In this document: positions 1 through 6,231 of the stretch, in pieces
Layout: each line of letters starts with the position of its first letter
Numbering within the stretch: the stretch's first letter is position 1
Assembly (NCBI GenBank): GCA_023457615.1
Contig: JAEWKY010000151.1
Coordinates: 1-8,524 of the forward strand
Reading direction: 5' to 3'
From: Actinomycetes bacterium
GTDB taxonomy: Bacteria; Actinomycetota; Actinomycetes; Actinomycetales; Microbacteriaceae
Length of the DNA: 8,524 nt
The notes under the pieces: generated by a model
What the model was told of the DNA's origin: nothing
What the model saw: only the letters and a program-made list of their open reading frames with translations
The model's database searches: none
Made by a program: the position numbers and the translations under genes

Positions 1-318
1 GCCCCGCGCGGCCAGACGGGCGTCGCGACGGGGCTCACCAACACGACCAAGACGATCGGCGGCGCCTTCGCCTCGGCGACCTTCGGCCTCGTGCTCGCGA
101 CGGGCGTCGTCGCGGGGGCGGGCACCGCGGCGAGCCTCTCCGGCTACTACACGGCCTGGGCGATCTGCGGCGGCACGGCCGTCGTCGCGACCGTGCTGCT
201 GTTCTTCGTGCCGAAGCTCGCCTTCGCCGACACCGAGGAGGACGTCGCCCTGGAGACGGGCTATTTGCCTGATTCGGCCGCCTCGTCCGAGCCGGAAGCG
301 GCCGAATCGGGCAAATAG
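1..318 (+). CDS. MFS transporter, C-terminal part (5' end outside window)
   Basis: This frame is open from the first base and gives 105 residues ending at TAG 316-318. Residues about 5-40 (GQTGVATGLTNTTKTIGG, then a hydrophobic stretch) resemble the helix 11 region of drug-type major facilitator transporters, where a small-residue-rich helix follows a polar N/T/G segment. A second hydrophobic helix lies at about residues 49-71 (YYTAWAICGGTAVVATVLLFF), followed by a basic residue and an acidic cytoplasmic tail. The protein would be an inner-membrane secondary exporter or importer. The substrate cannot be told from this fragment. The last 20 or so residues, including YLPDSAAS and EAAESGK, are encoded by the palindrome at 258-321, so the tail is probably a by-product of that element and not a transporter domain. 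GTG at 91 is an internal codon, not a start, because the homology-like region begins upstream of it. MFS assignment is fairly likely; DHA1 versus DHA2 subclass is open. Confidence 0.72.
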   Translation, partial: APRGQTGVATGLTNTTKTIGGAFASATFGLVLATGVVAGAGTAASLSGYYTAWAICGGTAVVATVLLFFVPKLAFADTEEDVALETGYLPDSAASSEPEAAESGK

Positions 319-321
319 CCC
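258..321. terminator. Large perfect-stem palindrome at convergent gene ends, likely bidirectional terminator
   Basis: Arms 258-281 and 298-321 pair over 24 bp with only one G-T wobble (270 with 309), around a 16-nt loop (282-297). The element lies exactly where the plus-strand transporter gene and the minus-strand dehydrogenase gene converge, and the dehydrogenase stop is 20 nt beyond it. There is no T-run after either arm, so if it stops transcription it does so as a GC-rich actinobacterial hairpin or by stabilising 3' ends. It contains the stop codon and final codons of the transporter gene. Confidence 0.75.
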
Positions 322-340
322 ATCACCCCCGTCGGCTCCG

Positions 341-1120
341 TCACTCCTTCGGCGTGAGCGGTGCGCGGACGACCTTGTGCGGCGCGGCCTGCGCGACCGG
401 CTTGATCGTCACGAGGTCGAGGTTCACGTGCCCGGGCAGCTCGATCATGTGCACGATCGACTCGGCGACGTCGTCGGCCGACAGCGGATCGTCGACGCCC
501 GCGTAGACCGCGTCGGCGCGCGCCTGGTCGCCGCCGAAGCGCACGAGCGAGAACTCGTCGGTCTTGACCATGCCGGGGGCGATCTCGAGCACGCGGATCG
601 GCTCGCCCGCGAGCTCGAGCCGCAGCACCGCCATGAGCATGTGCGCTCCCGCCTTCGCGGCGTTGTAGCCCGCGCCGCCCTCGTACGCGACGCTCGCCGC
701 GATCGACGTGACCGTGAGGATGTCGGCGTGGCCGGCATCCCGGGCGCCGTCGCGCAGGGCGGGCAGCAGGGCCGCGATCACGTTCTTGACCGCCACGACG
801 TTGATCTCGAACATCGCGCGCCAGTCGTCGGCGTCGGCGTGCTCGACGCTCGCCATGTCGAACGCGCCGCCCGCGTTGTTGACGAGGGCGTGCAGGGGTC
901 CGAGCGCCGCGATCTCGGCCGTCGCCCGCGCGACGTCGGCGTCCGACGTGAGGTCGGCGACCACCGGACGGAACGCGTCGCCGAGGTCGGCGGCGAGCGC
1001 CTCGAGACGATCGGCCCGGCGCGCGACGCCCACGACGTGCCAGCCGTGAGCCGCGAACAGCCTCGCGGTCGCCTCCCCGATGCCCGAACTCGCTCCCGTC
1101 ACGACCACGCGCTGCGTCAT
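341..1120 (-). CDS. Short-chain dehydrogenase/reductase, YdfG-like (COG4221 type)
   Basis: This 259-residue protein has the size and full motif set of a classical SDR. The cofactor motif TGASSGIG is at residues 8-15, followed by ARRADRL near 33-39, where the basic residues suggest NADP(H) preference. NNAG is at 81-84. The catalytic tetrad is N107, S139, Y152 and K156 (YNAAK). The C-terminal region PGMVKTDEF with PLSADDVAESI and HVNLDLVTI follows the pattern of the YdfG/serine 3-dehydrogenase branch, which oxidises L-serine, L-allo-threonine and 3-hydroxy acids or reduces the corresponding carbonyls. The actual substrate is not determinable here. The enzyme should be cytosolic and tetrameric, as is usual for the family. 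The ATG at 1118-1120 lies 6 nt after a TAACGT hexamer (minus strand), suggesting leaderless transcription, although GGAG 3 nt upstream could also act as a short Shine-Dalgarno. The gene is divergent from the acyltransferase and convergent with the transporter. Confidence 0.93.
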   Translation of the reverse strand: MTQRVVVTGASSGIGEATARLFAAHGWHVVGVARRADRLEALAADLGDAFRPVVADLTSDADVARATAEIAALGPLHALVNNAGGAFDMASVEHADADDWRAMFEINVVAVKNVIAALLPALRDGARDAGHADILTVTSIAASVAYEGGAGYNAAKAGAHMLMAVLRLELAGEPIRVLEIAPGMVKTDEFSLVRFGGDQARADAVYAGVDDPLSADDVAESIVHMIELPGHVNLDLVTIKPVAQAAPHKVVRAPLTPKE

Positions 1121-1126
1121 GACTCC

Positions 1127-1132
1127 ACGTTA
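1127..1132 (-). promoter_or_regulatory. Putative -10 element of the SDR gene
   Basis: Read on the minus strand this is TAACGT, a TAnnnT match ending 6 nt before the ATG. That spacing places the transcription start at or next to the start codon, as in leaderless actinobacterial mRNAs. A weak -35-like TTCGAC (minus strand, 1149-1154) lies 16 nt further upstream and overlaps the -10 of the divergent gene. Confidence 0.5.
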
Positions 1133-1144
1133 GGGCGTGTCGCA

Positions 1145-1150
1145 TAGGGT
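1145..1150 (+). promoter_or_regulatory. Putative -10 element of the acyltransferase gene
   Basis: TAGGGT lies 7 nt upstream of GTG 1158, the arrangement expected for a leaderless transcript beginning at that codon. No convincing -35 is visible. It also falls inside the alternative upstream reading from GTG 1137, which argues that 1158 is the true start. Confidence 0.5.
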
Positions 1151-1157
1151 CGAAGCC

Positions 1158-2246
1158 GTGAGGGGGAACCGCCGCATCCCGCTGTGGGACAACGCCCGCT
1201 TCGGCTGCATCGTGCTCGTCGTGATGGGCCACGCCATCCAGCGGCAGACCCTCGACTCCGACAACGCGCTGACGCTCTACCTGTTCGTCTACGCGTTCCA
1301 CATGCCGGCGTTCGCGATCATCAGCGGGTTCTTCTCGAAGGCGTCGCCGCCGTCGAGCCGCGCGATGCGTCGCGTCATCACCGACTTCGTCATCCCCTAC
1401 GTGATCTTCGAGGCGATCTGGAGCCTCGTGAAGGCGATCGTCGAGCAGCGCCCCGCCTTCAACCCGACCGAGCCGTCGTGGACGCTGTGGTTCCTGCTGG
1501 CGCTCGCGATCTTCCGGCTCGTGCTGCCCTACCTCGTGCTGCTGCGCTGGCCGCTGCTGTGGGCCGTGCTGCTGAGCGTCGGCGTCGGCTACCTCGCGAA
1601 CGTCGACTCGACCTTCTCCCTGTCGCGCGCAATCGGCATCCTGCCGTTCTTCGTGCTCGGCTGGCTGCTGCGGCAGTGGGATGTCGTCGAGTGGTGGCGC
1701 GGGCTCGGCGCCGTGGTCTGGGCCTGGCGGACCGCCGCGGCCGGGGTGTTCGCCGCGTGGCTCGCGGTCGTCGCGCTGAACGTCGGGGCGTTCCGCGATT
1801 TCGACCTGCAGAACTGGTTCTTCTACGACGACTCCTACCGCGACCTCGGCGAGCCGACCTGGTGGGCGGGTCTGCTGCGACTCGGGCTCCTGGCGCTCGC
1901 CGCCATCCTGAGCGCCGCGTTCTTCGCGCTCATCCCGCGGCGGGAGACGTTCTTCAGCGCGTTCGGGCAGGCGACGATGTACGTGTACCTGCTGCACAGC
2001 TTCGTGCTCTATCCGCTCCGCGAGTCCGGTGTGCTGCGCGACGATCACGCGTCGGCGACGTGGCTGCTGACGATGGTCTTCGCCTCGTTCGCGATCGCGA
2101 TCGTGCTCGCGAGCCCGCTCGTGCGGCGGCTGTTCCGGCCGCTCGTCGAGCCCAAGCCCGGCTGGCTGTTCCGCGAGCTCGACGACCGGCACGGCGCGTC
2201 GCGCACGGATGCCGTCGGCGCGCGGCGGGATGCCGCGCCAAGATGA
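1158..2246 (+). CDS. Membrane acyltransferase, acyltransferase-3 family (COG3594-like)
   Basis: From GTG 1158 the protein is 362 residues with about ten hydrophobic segments. The N-terminal block is typical of acyltransferase 3 proteins: IPLWDNARFGCIVLVVMGHA at residues 7-26 contains the conserved His (H25), and FHMPAFAIISGFFS at 47-60 matches the second conserved block. WTLWFLLAL at 108-116 and the late FGQATMYVYLLH at 269-280 fit the fucose 4-O-acetylase/OafA-type group. Such enzymes move acyl groups, usually acetyl from acetyl-CoA, across or within the membrane onto sugars or lipids of the cell surface. The acceptor here is unknown, since no polysaccharide or glycosyltransferase gene is nearby. 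The C-terminal 30 or so residues are hydrophilic and arginine-rich, probably cytoplasmic. The start at 1158 is chosen over GTG 1137 because a leaderless-type TAGGGT precedes it and the conserved region begins only a few residues later. Its TGA is 4 nt before the next gene, implying co-transcription. Confidence 0.88.
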   Translation: MRGNRRIPLWDNARFGCIVLVVMGHAIQRQTLDSDNALTLYLFVYAFHMPAFAIISGFFSKASPPSSRAMRRVITDFVIPYVIFEAIWSLVKAIVEQRPAFNPTEPSWTLWFLLALAIFRLVLPYLVLLRWPLLWAVLLSVGVGYLANVDSTFSLSRAIGILPFFVLGWLLRQWDVVEWWRGLGAVVWAWRTAAAGVFAAWLAVVALNVGAFRDFDLQNWFFYDDSYRDLGEPTWWAGLLRLGLLALAAILSAAFFALIPRRETFFSAFGQATMYVYLLHSFVLYPLRESGVLRDDHASATWLLTMVFASFAIAIVLASPLVRRLFRPLVEPKPGWLFRELDDRHGASRTDAVGARRDAAPR

Positions 2247-2250
2247 GGGC

Positions 2251-3450
2251 GTGAGCGAGCGGATCGGCGTGGTCGGGGGCGGCATCCTCGGCGTCGCGAT
2301 CGCCCGGGCGCTCGTGCGCCGCGGCGCCGGCGAGGTGACCGTGCTCGAGAAGGAGGACGCGCTCGCCCGGCACCAGACCGGGCGCAACTCCGGCGTCGTG
2401 CACGCGGGCCTCTACTACGCCCCCGGATCGCTCAAGGCGCGGCTGTGCCAGGCGGGGCGCGTGCTGCTGCGCGACTACTGCCTCGAGCGCGGGCTGCCGT
2501 ATCGCGAGGCGGGCAAGCTCGTCGTCGCGGTCGACGACGGCGAGCTGCCCGCCCTCGCCGAGATCGAGCGACGCGCGACGCTCAACCGCGTCCCGGGGCT
2601 CGCCCGGCTCGACGGGGTCGACGCCCTGCGCCGTATCGAGCCGCACGTCGCGGGCGTCGCGGCGTTGCACTCCCCGCACACGGCCGTCGTCGACTATCCC
2701 GCGATCACCGAGGAGCTCGCGCGCGACGTGCGCGCGGGCGGCGGCGCCGTGCTGCTCGGCCACGAGGTGACCGCGCTGCGCCTCGACGCCGGTCGCGTGC
2801 GCGTCGAGACCCCGAGGTCGGAGCACCTCTTCGACCGCCTCGTCGTGTGCGCGGGGCTCCAGTCCGACCTCGTGGCGCGCCGGGTCGGCGGCGATCCGTC
2901 GCCGCGCATCCTGCCCTTCCGCGGCGAGTACTGGTCGCTCGACCCCGCCCGCGGCGACCTCGTGCGGGGCATGATCTACCCCGTCCCCGACCCGCGCTTC
3001 CCGTTCCTCGGCGTGCACCTCACGCGCGGCGTGCACGACGACGTGGTCGTCGGTCCGAACGCGGTGCCCGCGCTCGCCCGCGAGGGCTACCGCTGGCGCG
3101 ACGTGTCGCTCGCCGACACGTGGGGCTCGCTCACCTGGAGCGGGGCGCCGGCGCTCGCCCGTCGGCACTGGCGCCTGGGGCTGCACGAGCTCGCGGGCTC
3201 GCTGAGCAAGCGCGTGTACGTCGAGCGGGCGCGGCGGTTCGTGCCGGAGCTGCGGATGCGCGACCTCGTGGCACGACGGGCGGCGGGCGTGCGCGCCCAG
3301 GCCTGGGCCGCCGACGGGGCGCTGGTCGACGACTTCGCGGTCGATCAGGTCGGCCCCGTGACGCTGCTGCGCAACGCGCCCTCCCCCGCCGCGACCTCGT
3401 CGCTCGCGATCGCCGACCACGTGCTCGAGCATCACCTCGGCCTCGGCTGA
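2251..3450 (+). CDS. lhgO: L-2-hydroxyglutarate oxidase/dehydrogenase (LhgO/LhgD family)
   Basis: This 399-residue FAD-dependent enzyme of the DAO superfamily oxidises L-2-hydroxyglutarate to 2-oxoglutarate and passes electrons to the membrane quinone pool or to oxygen, depending on the homologue. A Rossmann dinucleotide motif GVVGGGILG is at residues 6-14. The family hallmark HQTGRNSGVVHAGLYY is at 41-56, LPFRGEYW at 221-228, and IYPVPDPRFPFLGVHLTRG at 242-260, with GPNAV at 268-272. The C-terminal GVRAQ and DDF segments and NAPSPAATSSLAIA (375-388) close the FAD site. The length matches the family. GTG 2251 was chosen because it places the protein N-terminus just before the Rossmann strand. 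Upstream in-frame ATGs (2209, 2230) would add a low-complexity leader overlapping the previous gene. There is no well-spaced Shine-Dalgarno, so translation is probably coupled to the acyltransferase stop 4 nt before. No D-2-hydroxyglutarate or glutarate (csiD, gabT) partner gene is in view. Confidence 0.93.
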   Translation: MSERIGVVGGGILGVAIARALVRRGAGEVTVLEKEDALARHQTGRNSGVVHAGLYYAPGSLKARLCQAGRVLLRDYCLERGLPYREAGKLVVAVDDGELPALAEIERRATLNRVPGLARLDGVDALRRIEPHVAGVAALHSPHTAVVDYPAITEELARDVRAGGGAVLLGHEVTALRLDAGRVRVETPRSEHLFDRLVVCAGLQSDLVARRVGGDPSPRILPFRGEYWSLDPARGDLVRGMIYPVPDPRFPFLGVHLTRGVHDDVVVGPNAVPALAREGYRWRDVSLADTWGSLTWSGAPALARRHWRLGLHELAGSLSKRVYVERARRFVPELRMRDLVARRAAGVRAQAWAADGALVDDFAVDQVGPVTLLRNAPSPAATSSLAIADHVLEHHLGLG

Positions 3451-3495
3451 TTACGTCGCGTTGCACCGCCGGTGGCCGCACGGCGCGCGTCGACC

Positions 3496-3501
3496 TAGGC
3501 T
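3496..3501 (+). promoter_or_regulatory. Putative -10 element of metY
   Basis: TAGGCT is the best TAnnnT match in the 107-nt gap between lhgO and metY (3451-3557). It would give a leader of roughly 50 nt. No good -35 is seen at the proper distance; TTGCAC at 3461-3466 is too far upstream. No SAM riboswitch or T-rich terminator was recognised in this gap. Confidence 0.4.
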
Positions 3502-3511
3502 CGCATCCGGC

Positions 3512-3532
3512 CGGGGCGCCACCGAGGCCCCG
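3512..3532 (+). other. Small hairpin in the metY leader
   Basis: CGGGGC at 3512-3517 pairs with GCCCCG at 3527-3532 around a 9-nt loop, within the predicted 5' leader and 14 nt before the ribosome-binding site. It could be a remnant terminator for lhgO or a leader structure. In DNA this GC-rich, a 6-bp stem may also be chance. Confidence 0.3.
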
Positions 3533-3545
3533 CCGATCGATCCAC

Positions 3546-3550
3546 GAGGA
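3546..3550 (+). promoter_or_regulatory. Ribosome binding site of metY
   Basis: AGGAG lies 7 nt before ATG 3558 and is the clearest Shine-Dalgarno in the window. It fixes the metY start although the frame stays open far upstream. Confidence 0.8.
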
Positions 3551-3557
3551 GCACCCC

Positions 3558-4874
3558 ATGTCGGACTGGAAGTTCGAGACCCAGCAGATCCACGCGGGCG
3601 CCGCGCCCGACCCCGTCACGAACGCGCGGGCGACGCCGATCTACAAGACGACGTCGTACGTCTTCAACTCCGCCGACCACGCGAAGAACCTCTTCGCGCT
3701 CGCCGAGTTCGGCAACATCTACACGCGCATCAACAACCCGACCCAGGCCGTCATCGAGGAGCGCCTCGCCGCGCTCGAGGGCGGCACCGCGGCCCTCGCG
3801 ACCGCCTCGGGCTCGAGCGCCATCACCTACGCGGTGCTCAACATCGCGGGCGCCGGCGACCACATCGTCTCGTCGTCGTCGATCTACGGCGGCACGTACA
3901 ACCTCTTCAAGTACACGCTCGCGAAGCTCGGCATCGAGGTCACGTTCGTCGAGAACCAGGACGACGCCGAGGAGTGGCGCGCCGCCGTGCGCCCCAACAC
4001 GAAGCTGCTCTTCGCCGAGTCGATCGGCAACCCGCGCATCAACATCCTCGACATCGAGCTCGTCGCCGAGGTCGCGCACGCCGCCGACGTGCCGCTCATC
4101 GTCGACAACACGATCGCGACGCCGTACCTCATCCGTCCGTTCGAGTTCGGCGCCGACATCGTCGTGCACTCGGCGACGAAGTTCCTCGGCGGCCACGGCA
4201 CGGTCATCGCGGGCGTCATCGTCGACGGCGGGAAGTTCGCCTGGTCGCAGCACGTCGACAAGTTCCCGGGCCTCACCGAGCCCGACCCGTCGTACCACGG
4301 CGCGTCGTACACGACGGTGCTCGGCGACGGCATCGCCTACGTCATCAAGGCGCGCGTGCAGCTGCTGCGCGACACGGGCGCGGCGCTCTCGCCCGACAGC
4401 GCGTTCTCGCTCATCCAGGGCGTCGAGACCCTCTCGCTGCGCATCGAGCGCCACGTGGAGAACGCGCAGGCGATCGCCGAGTGGCTCGAGGCGCACCCCG
4501 ACGTCGCCTCGGTCAACTACTCGGGCCTCGCGTCGAGCCCCTGGTACGCGGCGGCGCAGAAGTACGCGCCGCGCGGCGTCGGCGCCGTGCTGTCGTTCGA
4601 GCTCAAGGGCGGGGTGGATGCCGGACGCGCCCTCGTCGAGAACGTCGCGCTGTTCAGCCACCTGGCCAACATCGGCGACGTGCGCTCGCTCATCATCCAC
4701 CCGGCGTCGACGACGCACTCGCAGCTCACCCCCGAGCAGCAGCTCACGACGGGCGTCACGCCCGGCCTCGTGCGGCTCTCGATCGGGCTCGAGAACGTCG
4801 AGGATCTGAAGGCCGACCTCGACGCGGGCTTCGCGGCCGCGCGCAAGGTCTCCGCCGCCAACGCCTCCGCCTAG
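3558..4874 (+). CDS. metY: O-acetylhomoserine sulfhydrylase (O-acetylhomoserine aminocarboxypropyltransferase)
   Basis: This 438-residue PLP enzyme of the Cys/Met metabolism family condenses O-acetyl-L-homoserine with sulfide to form L-homocysteine and acetate, in the cytosol. The N-terminus FETQQIHAG is characteristic of MetY. YTRINNPT at residues 55-62 supplies phosphate-binding residues from the neighbouring subunit. ATASGSSAI (81-89) lies in the cofactor pocket. D183 in VDNT contacts the pyridine nitrogen. K208 in HSATKFLGGHG is the Schiff-base lysine. Residues 368-387, with HLANIGDVRSLIIHPASTTH, and LVRLSIGLE near 404-412 bind the substrate carboxylate. The length of about 430-440 residues separates it from the shorter MetB, MetC and MetZ, which are near 380-400. 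The start follows from AGGAG 7 nt upstream. metX follows after 151 nt, which completes the direct sulfhydrylation route and supports the assignment. Some homologues also accept O-acetylserine. Confidence 0.96.
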   Translation: MSDWKFETQQIHAGAAPDPVTNARATPIYKTTSYVFNSADHAKNLFALAEFGNIYTRINNPTQAVIEERLAALEGGTAALATASGSSAITYAVLNIAGAGDHIVSSSSIYGGTYNLFKYTLAKLGIEVTFVENQDDAEEWRAAVRPNTKLLFAESIGNPRINILDIELVAEVAHAADVPLIVDNTIATPYLIRPFEFGADIVVHSATKFLGGHGTVIAGVIVDGGKFAWSQHVDKFPGLTEPDPSYHGASYTTVLGDGIAYVIKARVQLLRDTGAALSPDSAFSLIQGVETLSLRIERHVENAQAIAEWLEAHPDVASVNYSGLASSPWYAAAQKYAPRGVGAVLSFELKGGVDAGRALVENVALFSHLANIGDVRSLIIHPASTTHSQLTPEQQLTTGVTPGLVRLSIGLENVEDLKADLDAGFAAARKVSAANASA

Positions 4875-4883
4875 GTGCCGAAC

Positions 4884-4982
4884 GCGGGTCGAGTGCCCGC
4901 CGCAGGCGGGTGTAGCGAAACCCACCCCGAGTCGCTCGGGGGCGGTCTCGATGCACCGCGCCGCGCGCGGCACTCCACCCGC
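4884..4982 (+). repeat. Imperfect 99-nt palindrome made of two inverted degenerate repeats plus a central hairpin
   Basis: A 37-nt unit at 4886-4922 and its inverted copy at 4944-4980 agree at 26 of 37 positions when one is reverse-complemented. Each unit also folds on its own with a 6-bp stem and 3-nt loop (4896-4901 with 4905-4910; 4956-4961 with 4965-4970). Between them 4925-4931 pairs with 4935-4941 as a 7-bp stem with a TCG loop, and this hairpin is exactly centred on the same symmetry axis (4933). It fills most of the 151-nt gap between metY and metX (4875-5025). It may terminate or attenuate the metY transcript, or be a dispersed intergenic repeat. No T-run follows. Confidence 0.7.
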
Positions 4983-5012
4983 AGGTGGACGTAACACTCA
5001 CCCGCGATCCGA

Positions 5013-5018
5013 CAGAAT
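5013..5018 (+). promoter_or_regulatory. Putative -10 element of metX
   Basis: CAGAAT ends 7 nt before ATG 5026, again the spacing of a leaderless transcript. The intervening bases are all G/C and G-rich (5019-5025) and too close to the ATG for a well-spaced Shine-Dalgarno. No clear -35 is visible. Confidence 0.45.
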
Positions 5019-5025
5019 CGGGGGG

Positions 5026-6231
5026 ATGGACTGGCAGACTCCCGAGGACGCCGCGCCGTCGGCGTTCGTGACGGAGTCCCAGCGGCGCCGCGTCGCGGGC
5101 AAGCCGCCGGTGACCGGCGCGTGGCGCGAGGGCGACGACCCCGGCGCACGACGCTTCGCCGTCGTCGGCGACCTCGCCCTCGAACGCGGGGGCGGCATCC
5201 CGAACGTCACCGTCGCCTACGAGACGTGGGGCGAGCTCGCGGCCGACGGCTCGAACGCCGTGCTCGTGCTGCACGCCCTCACGGGCGACTCGCACGTCGT
5301 CGGCCCGGCGGGCGCCGGCCACCCCACGGGCGGCTGGTGGCCGGGCATCGTCGGACCGGGGAAGGCGCTCGACACCGACGAGTACTTCGTGGTCGTGCCC
5401 AACATGCTCGGCGGCTGCCAGGGCACGACGGGTCCCGCCTCGCTCGCGCCCGACGGCGTCGAGTGGGGACCGCGGTTCCCGTACCTGACGATCCGCGACC
5501 AGGTCGCGGCCCAGGCGGCGCTCGCCGACCTGCTCGGCATCGACCGCTGGGCCCTCGTCGTCGGCGGCTCGATGGGCGGCATGCAGGCCCTCGAGTGGGC
5601 GGTCACCCATCCGGAGCGCGTCGAGCGCCTCGCCGTGCTCGCCGCGCCGCCGCTGTCGAGCGCCGACGAGATCGCGCTCAACTCCGTGCAGGCGGAGGCG
5701 ATCCGGATGGACCCCGCCTTCCGCGGCGGCGAGTACTACGACGCCCCGGAGGGCGAGGGGCCGCACCGCGGTCTCGCGCTCGCCCGGCGCATGGCGCTGC
5801 TCAACTACCGCTCCCCGACCGAGCTCAACGACAGGTTCGAGCGCTCGTGGCAGTCGGGCATCTCCCCGCTCGGCGGCGGCGGCCGGTTCGCGGTCGAGAG
5901 CTACCTCGACTTCCACGGCAACAAGTTCACGCGGCGCTTCGACGCCAACAGCTATCTCGTGCTCACCGACGCGATGGACTCGCACGACATCGGCCGCGAC
6001 CGCGGCGGGGTCGCAGCCGCCCTCGCGACGATCACGGCGCGCACGCTCGTGCTCGGGATCGACTCCGACCGGCTCTTCCCCGTGGAGGGGCAGGAGGTGA
6101 TCGCGCGGCACGTGCCGGGCAACCTCGACGGCGACGCGCCGCACGTCATCTCCTCGCCGTTCGGACACGACGCCTTCCTCATCGAGGACGCCCTCGTCGC
6201 GACCCAGCTGCGTCGTATCCTCTCGGCATGA
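5026..6231 (+). CDS. metX: Homoserine O-acetyltransferase
   Basis: This 401-residue alpha/beta-hydrolase-fold enzyme transfers acetyl from acetyl-CoA to L-homoserine, giving the O-acetylhomoserine used by MetY. VAYETWGEL (63-71) and LHALTGDSHVVG (82-93) contain the oxyanion-hole region typical of MetX. NMLGGCQGTTGP at 126-137 is a family signature. The nucleophile elbow GGSMGGMQ gives S182, the acid is D348 in GIDSDRLFP, and the base is H381 in FGHDAFL. Length matches the family. ATG 5026 is preferred over ATG 4951, because the longer form would encode part of the intergenic palindrome as an arginine/proline-rich leader, and a leaderless-type hexamer precedes 5026. Acetyl rather than succinyl specificity is inferred from the adjacent metY and from MetX usage in actinobacteria; sequence alone does not settle it. 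The TGA overlaps the ATG of the lipoprotein gene. Confidence 0.96.
   Translation: MDWQTPEDAAPSAFVTESQRRRVAGKPPVTGAWREGDDPGARRFAVVGDLALERGGGIPNVTVAYETWGELAADGSNAVLVLHALTGDSHVVGPAGAGHPTGGWWPGIVGPGKALDTDEYFVVVPNMLGGCQGTTGPASLAPDGVEWGPRFPYLTIRDQVAAQAALADLLGIDRWALVVGGSMGGMQALEWAVTHPERVERLAVLAAPPLSSADEIALNSVQAEAIRMDPAFRGGEYYDAPEGEGPHRGLALARRMALLNYRSPTELNDRFERSWQSGISPLGGGGRFAVESYLDFHGNKFTRRFDANSYLVLTDAMDSHDIGRDRGGVAAALATITARTLVLGIDSDRLFPVEGQEVIARHVPGNLDGDAPHVISSPFGHDAFLIEDALVATQLRRILSA
6216..6221 (+). promoter_or_regulatory. Putative internal -10 element of the lipoprotein gene
   Basis: TATCCT inside the last codons of metX ends 6 nt before ATG 6228. The lipoprotein gene could therefore have its own leaderless transcript as well as read-through from metX. 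The match is short and lies in coding sequence, so it may be chance. Confidence 0.4.

Noticed and set aside
1137..1157. GTG 1137 as start of the acyltransferase
   Set aside because: It would place the likely -10 hexamer inside the coding region and adds residues before the conserved N-terminal block.
261..2387. A 708-codon open frame on the minus strand across the dehydrogenase, acyltransferase and lhgO start
   Set aside because: It is extremely rich in Arg, Ala, Glu and Asp with no domain, and lies over three well-supported genes. Long antisense frames are expected at this GC content.
2445..3557. Upstream extension of the metY reading frame to 2445
   Set aside because: The extension is arginine-rich and out of frame with lhgO, which it overlaps. 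AGGAG before ATG 3558 and the MetY N-terminal signature fix the start.
3451..3557. SAM or other methionine riboswitch before metY
   Set aside because: The predicted leader is about 50 nt with only a 6-bp hairpin. The conserved cores of known SAM riboswitches were not recognised.
4974..4989. Hairpin TCCACC/GGTGGA at the edge of the second repeat unit
   Set aside because: A real 6-bp stem, but it competes with the larger palindrome and is the kind of short stem expected often in GC-rich DNA.
4875..5025. Rho-independent terminator with U-tract, or a small RNA, between metY and metX
   Set aside because: The hairpins are strong but no T-run follows, and no promoter-like sequence precedes the palindrome. 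It was kept as a repeat element instead.
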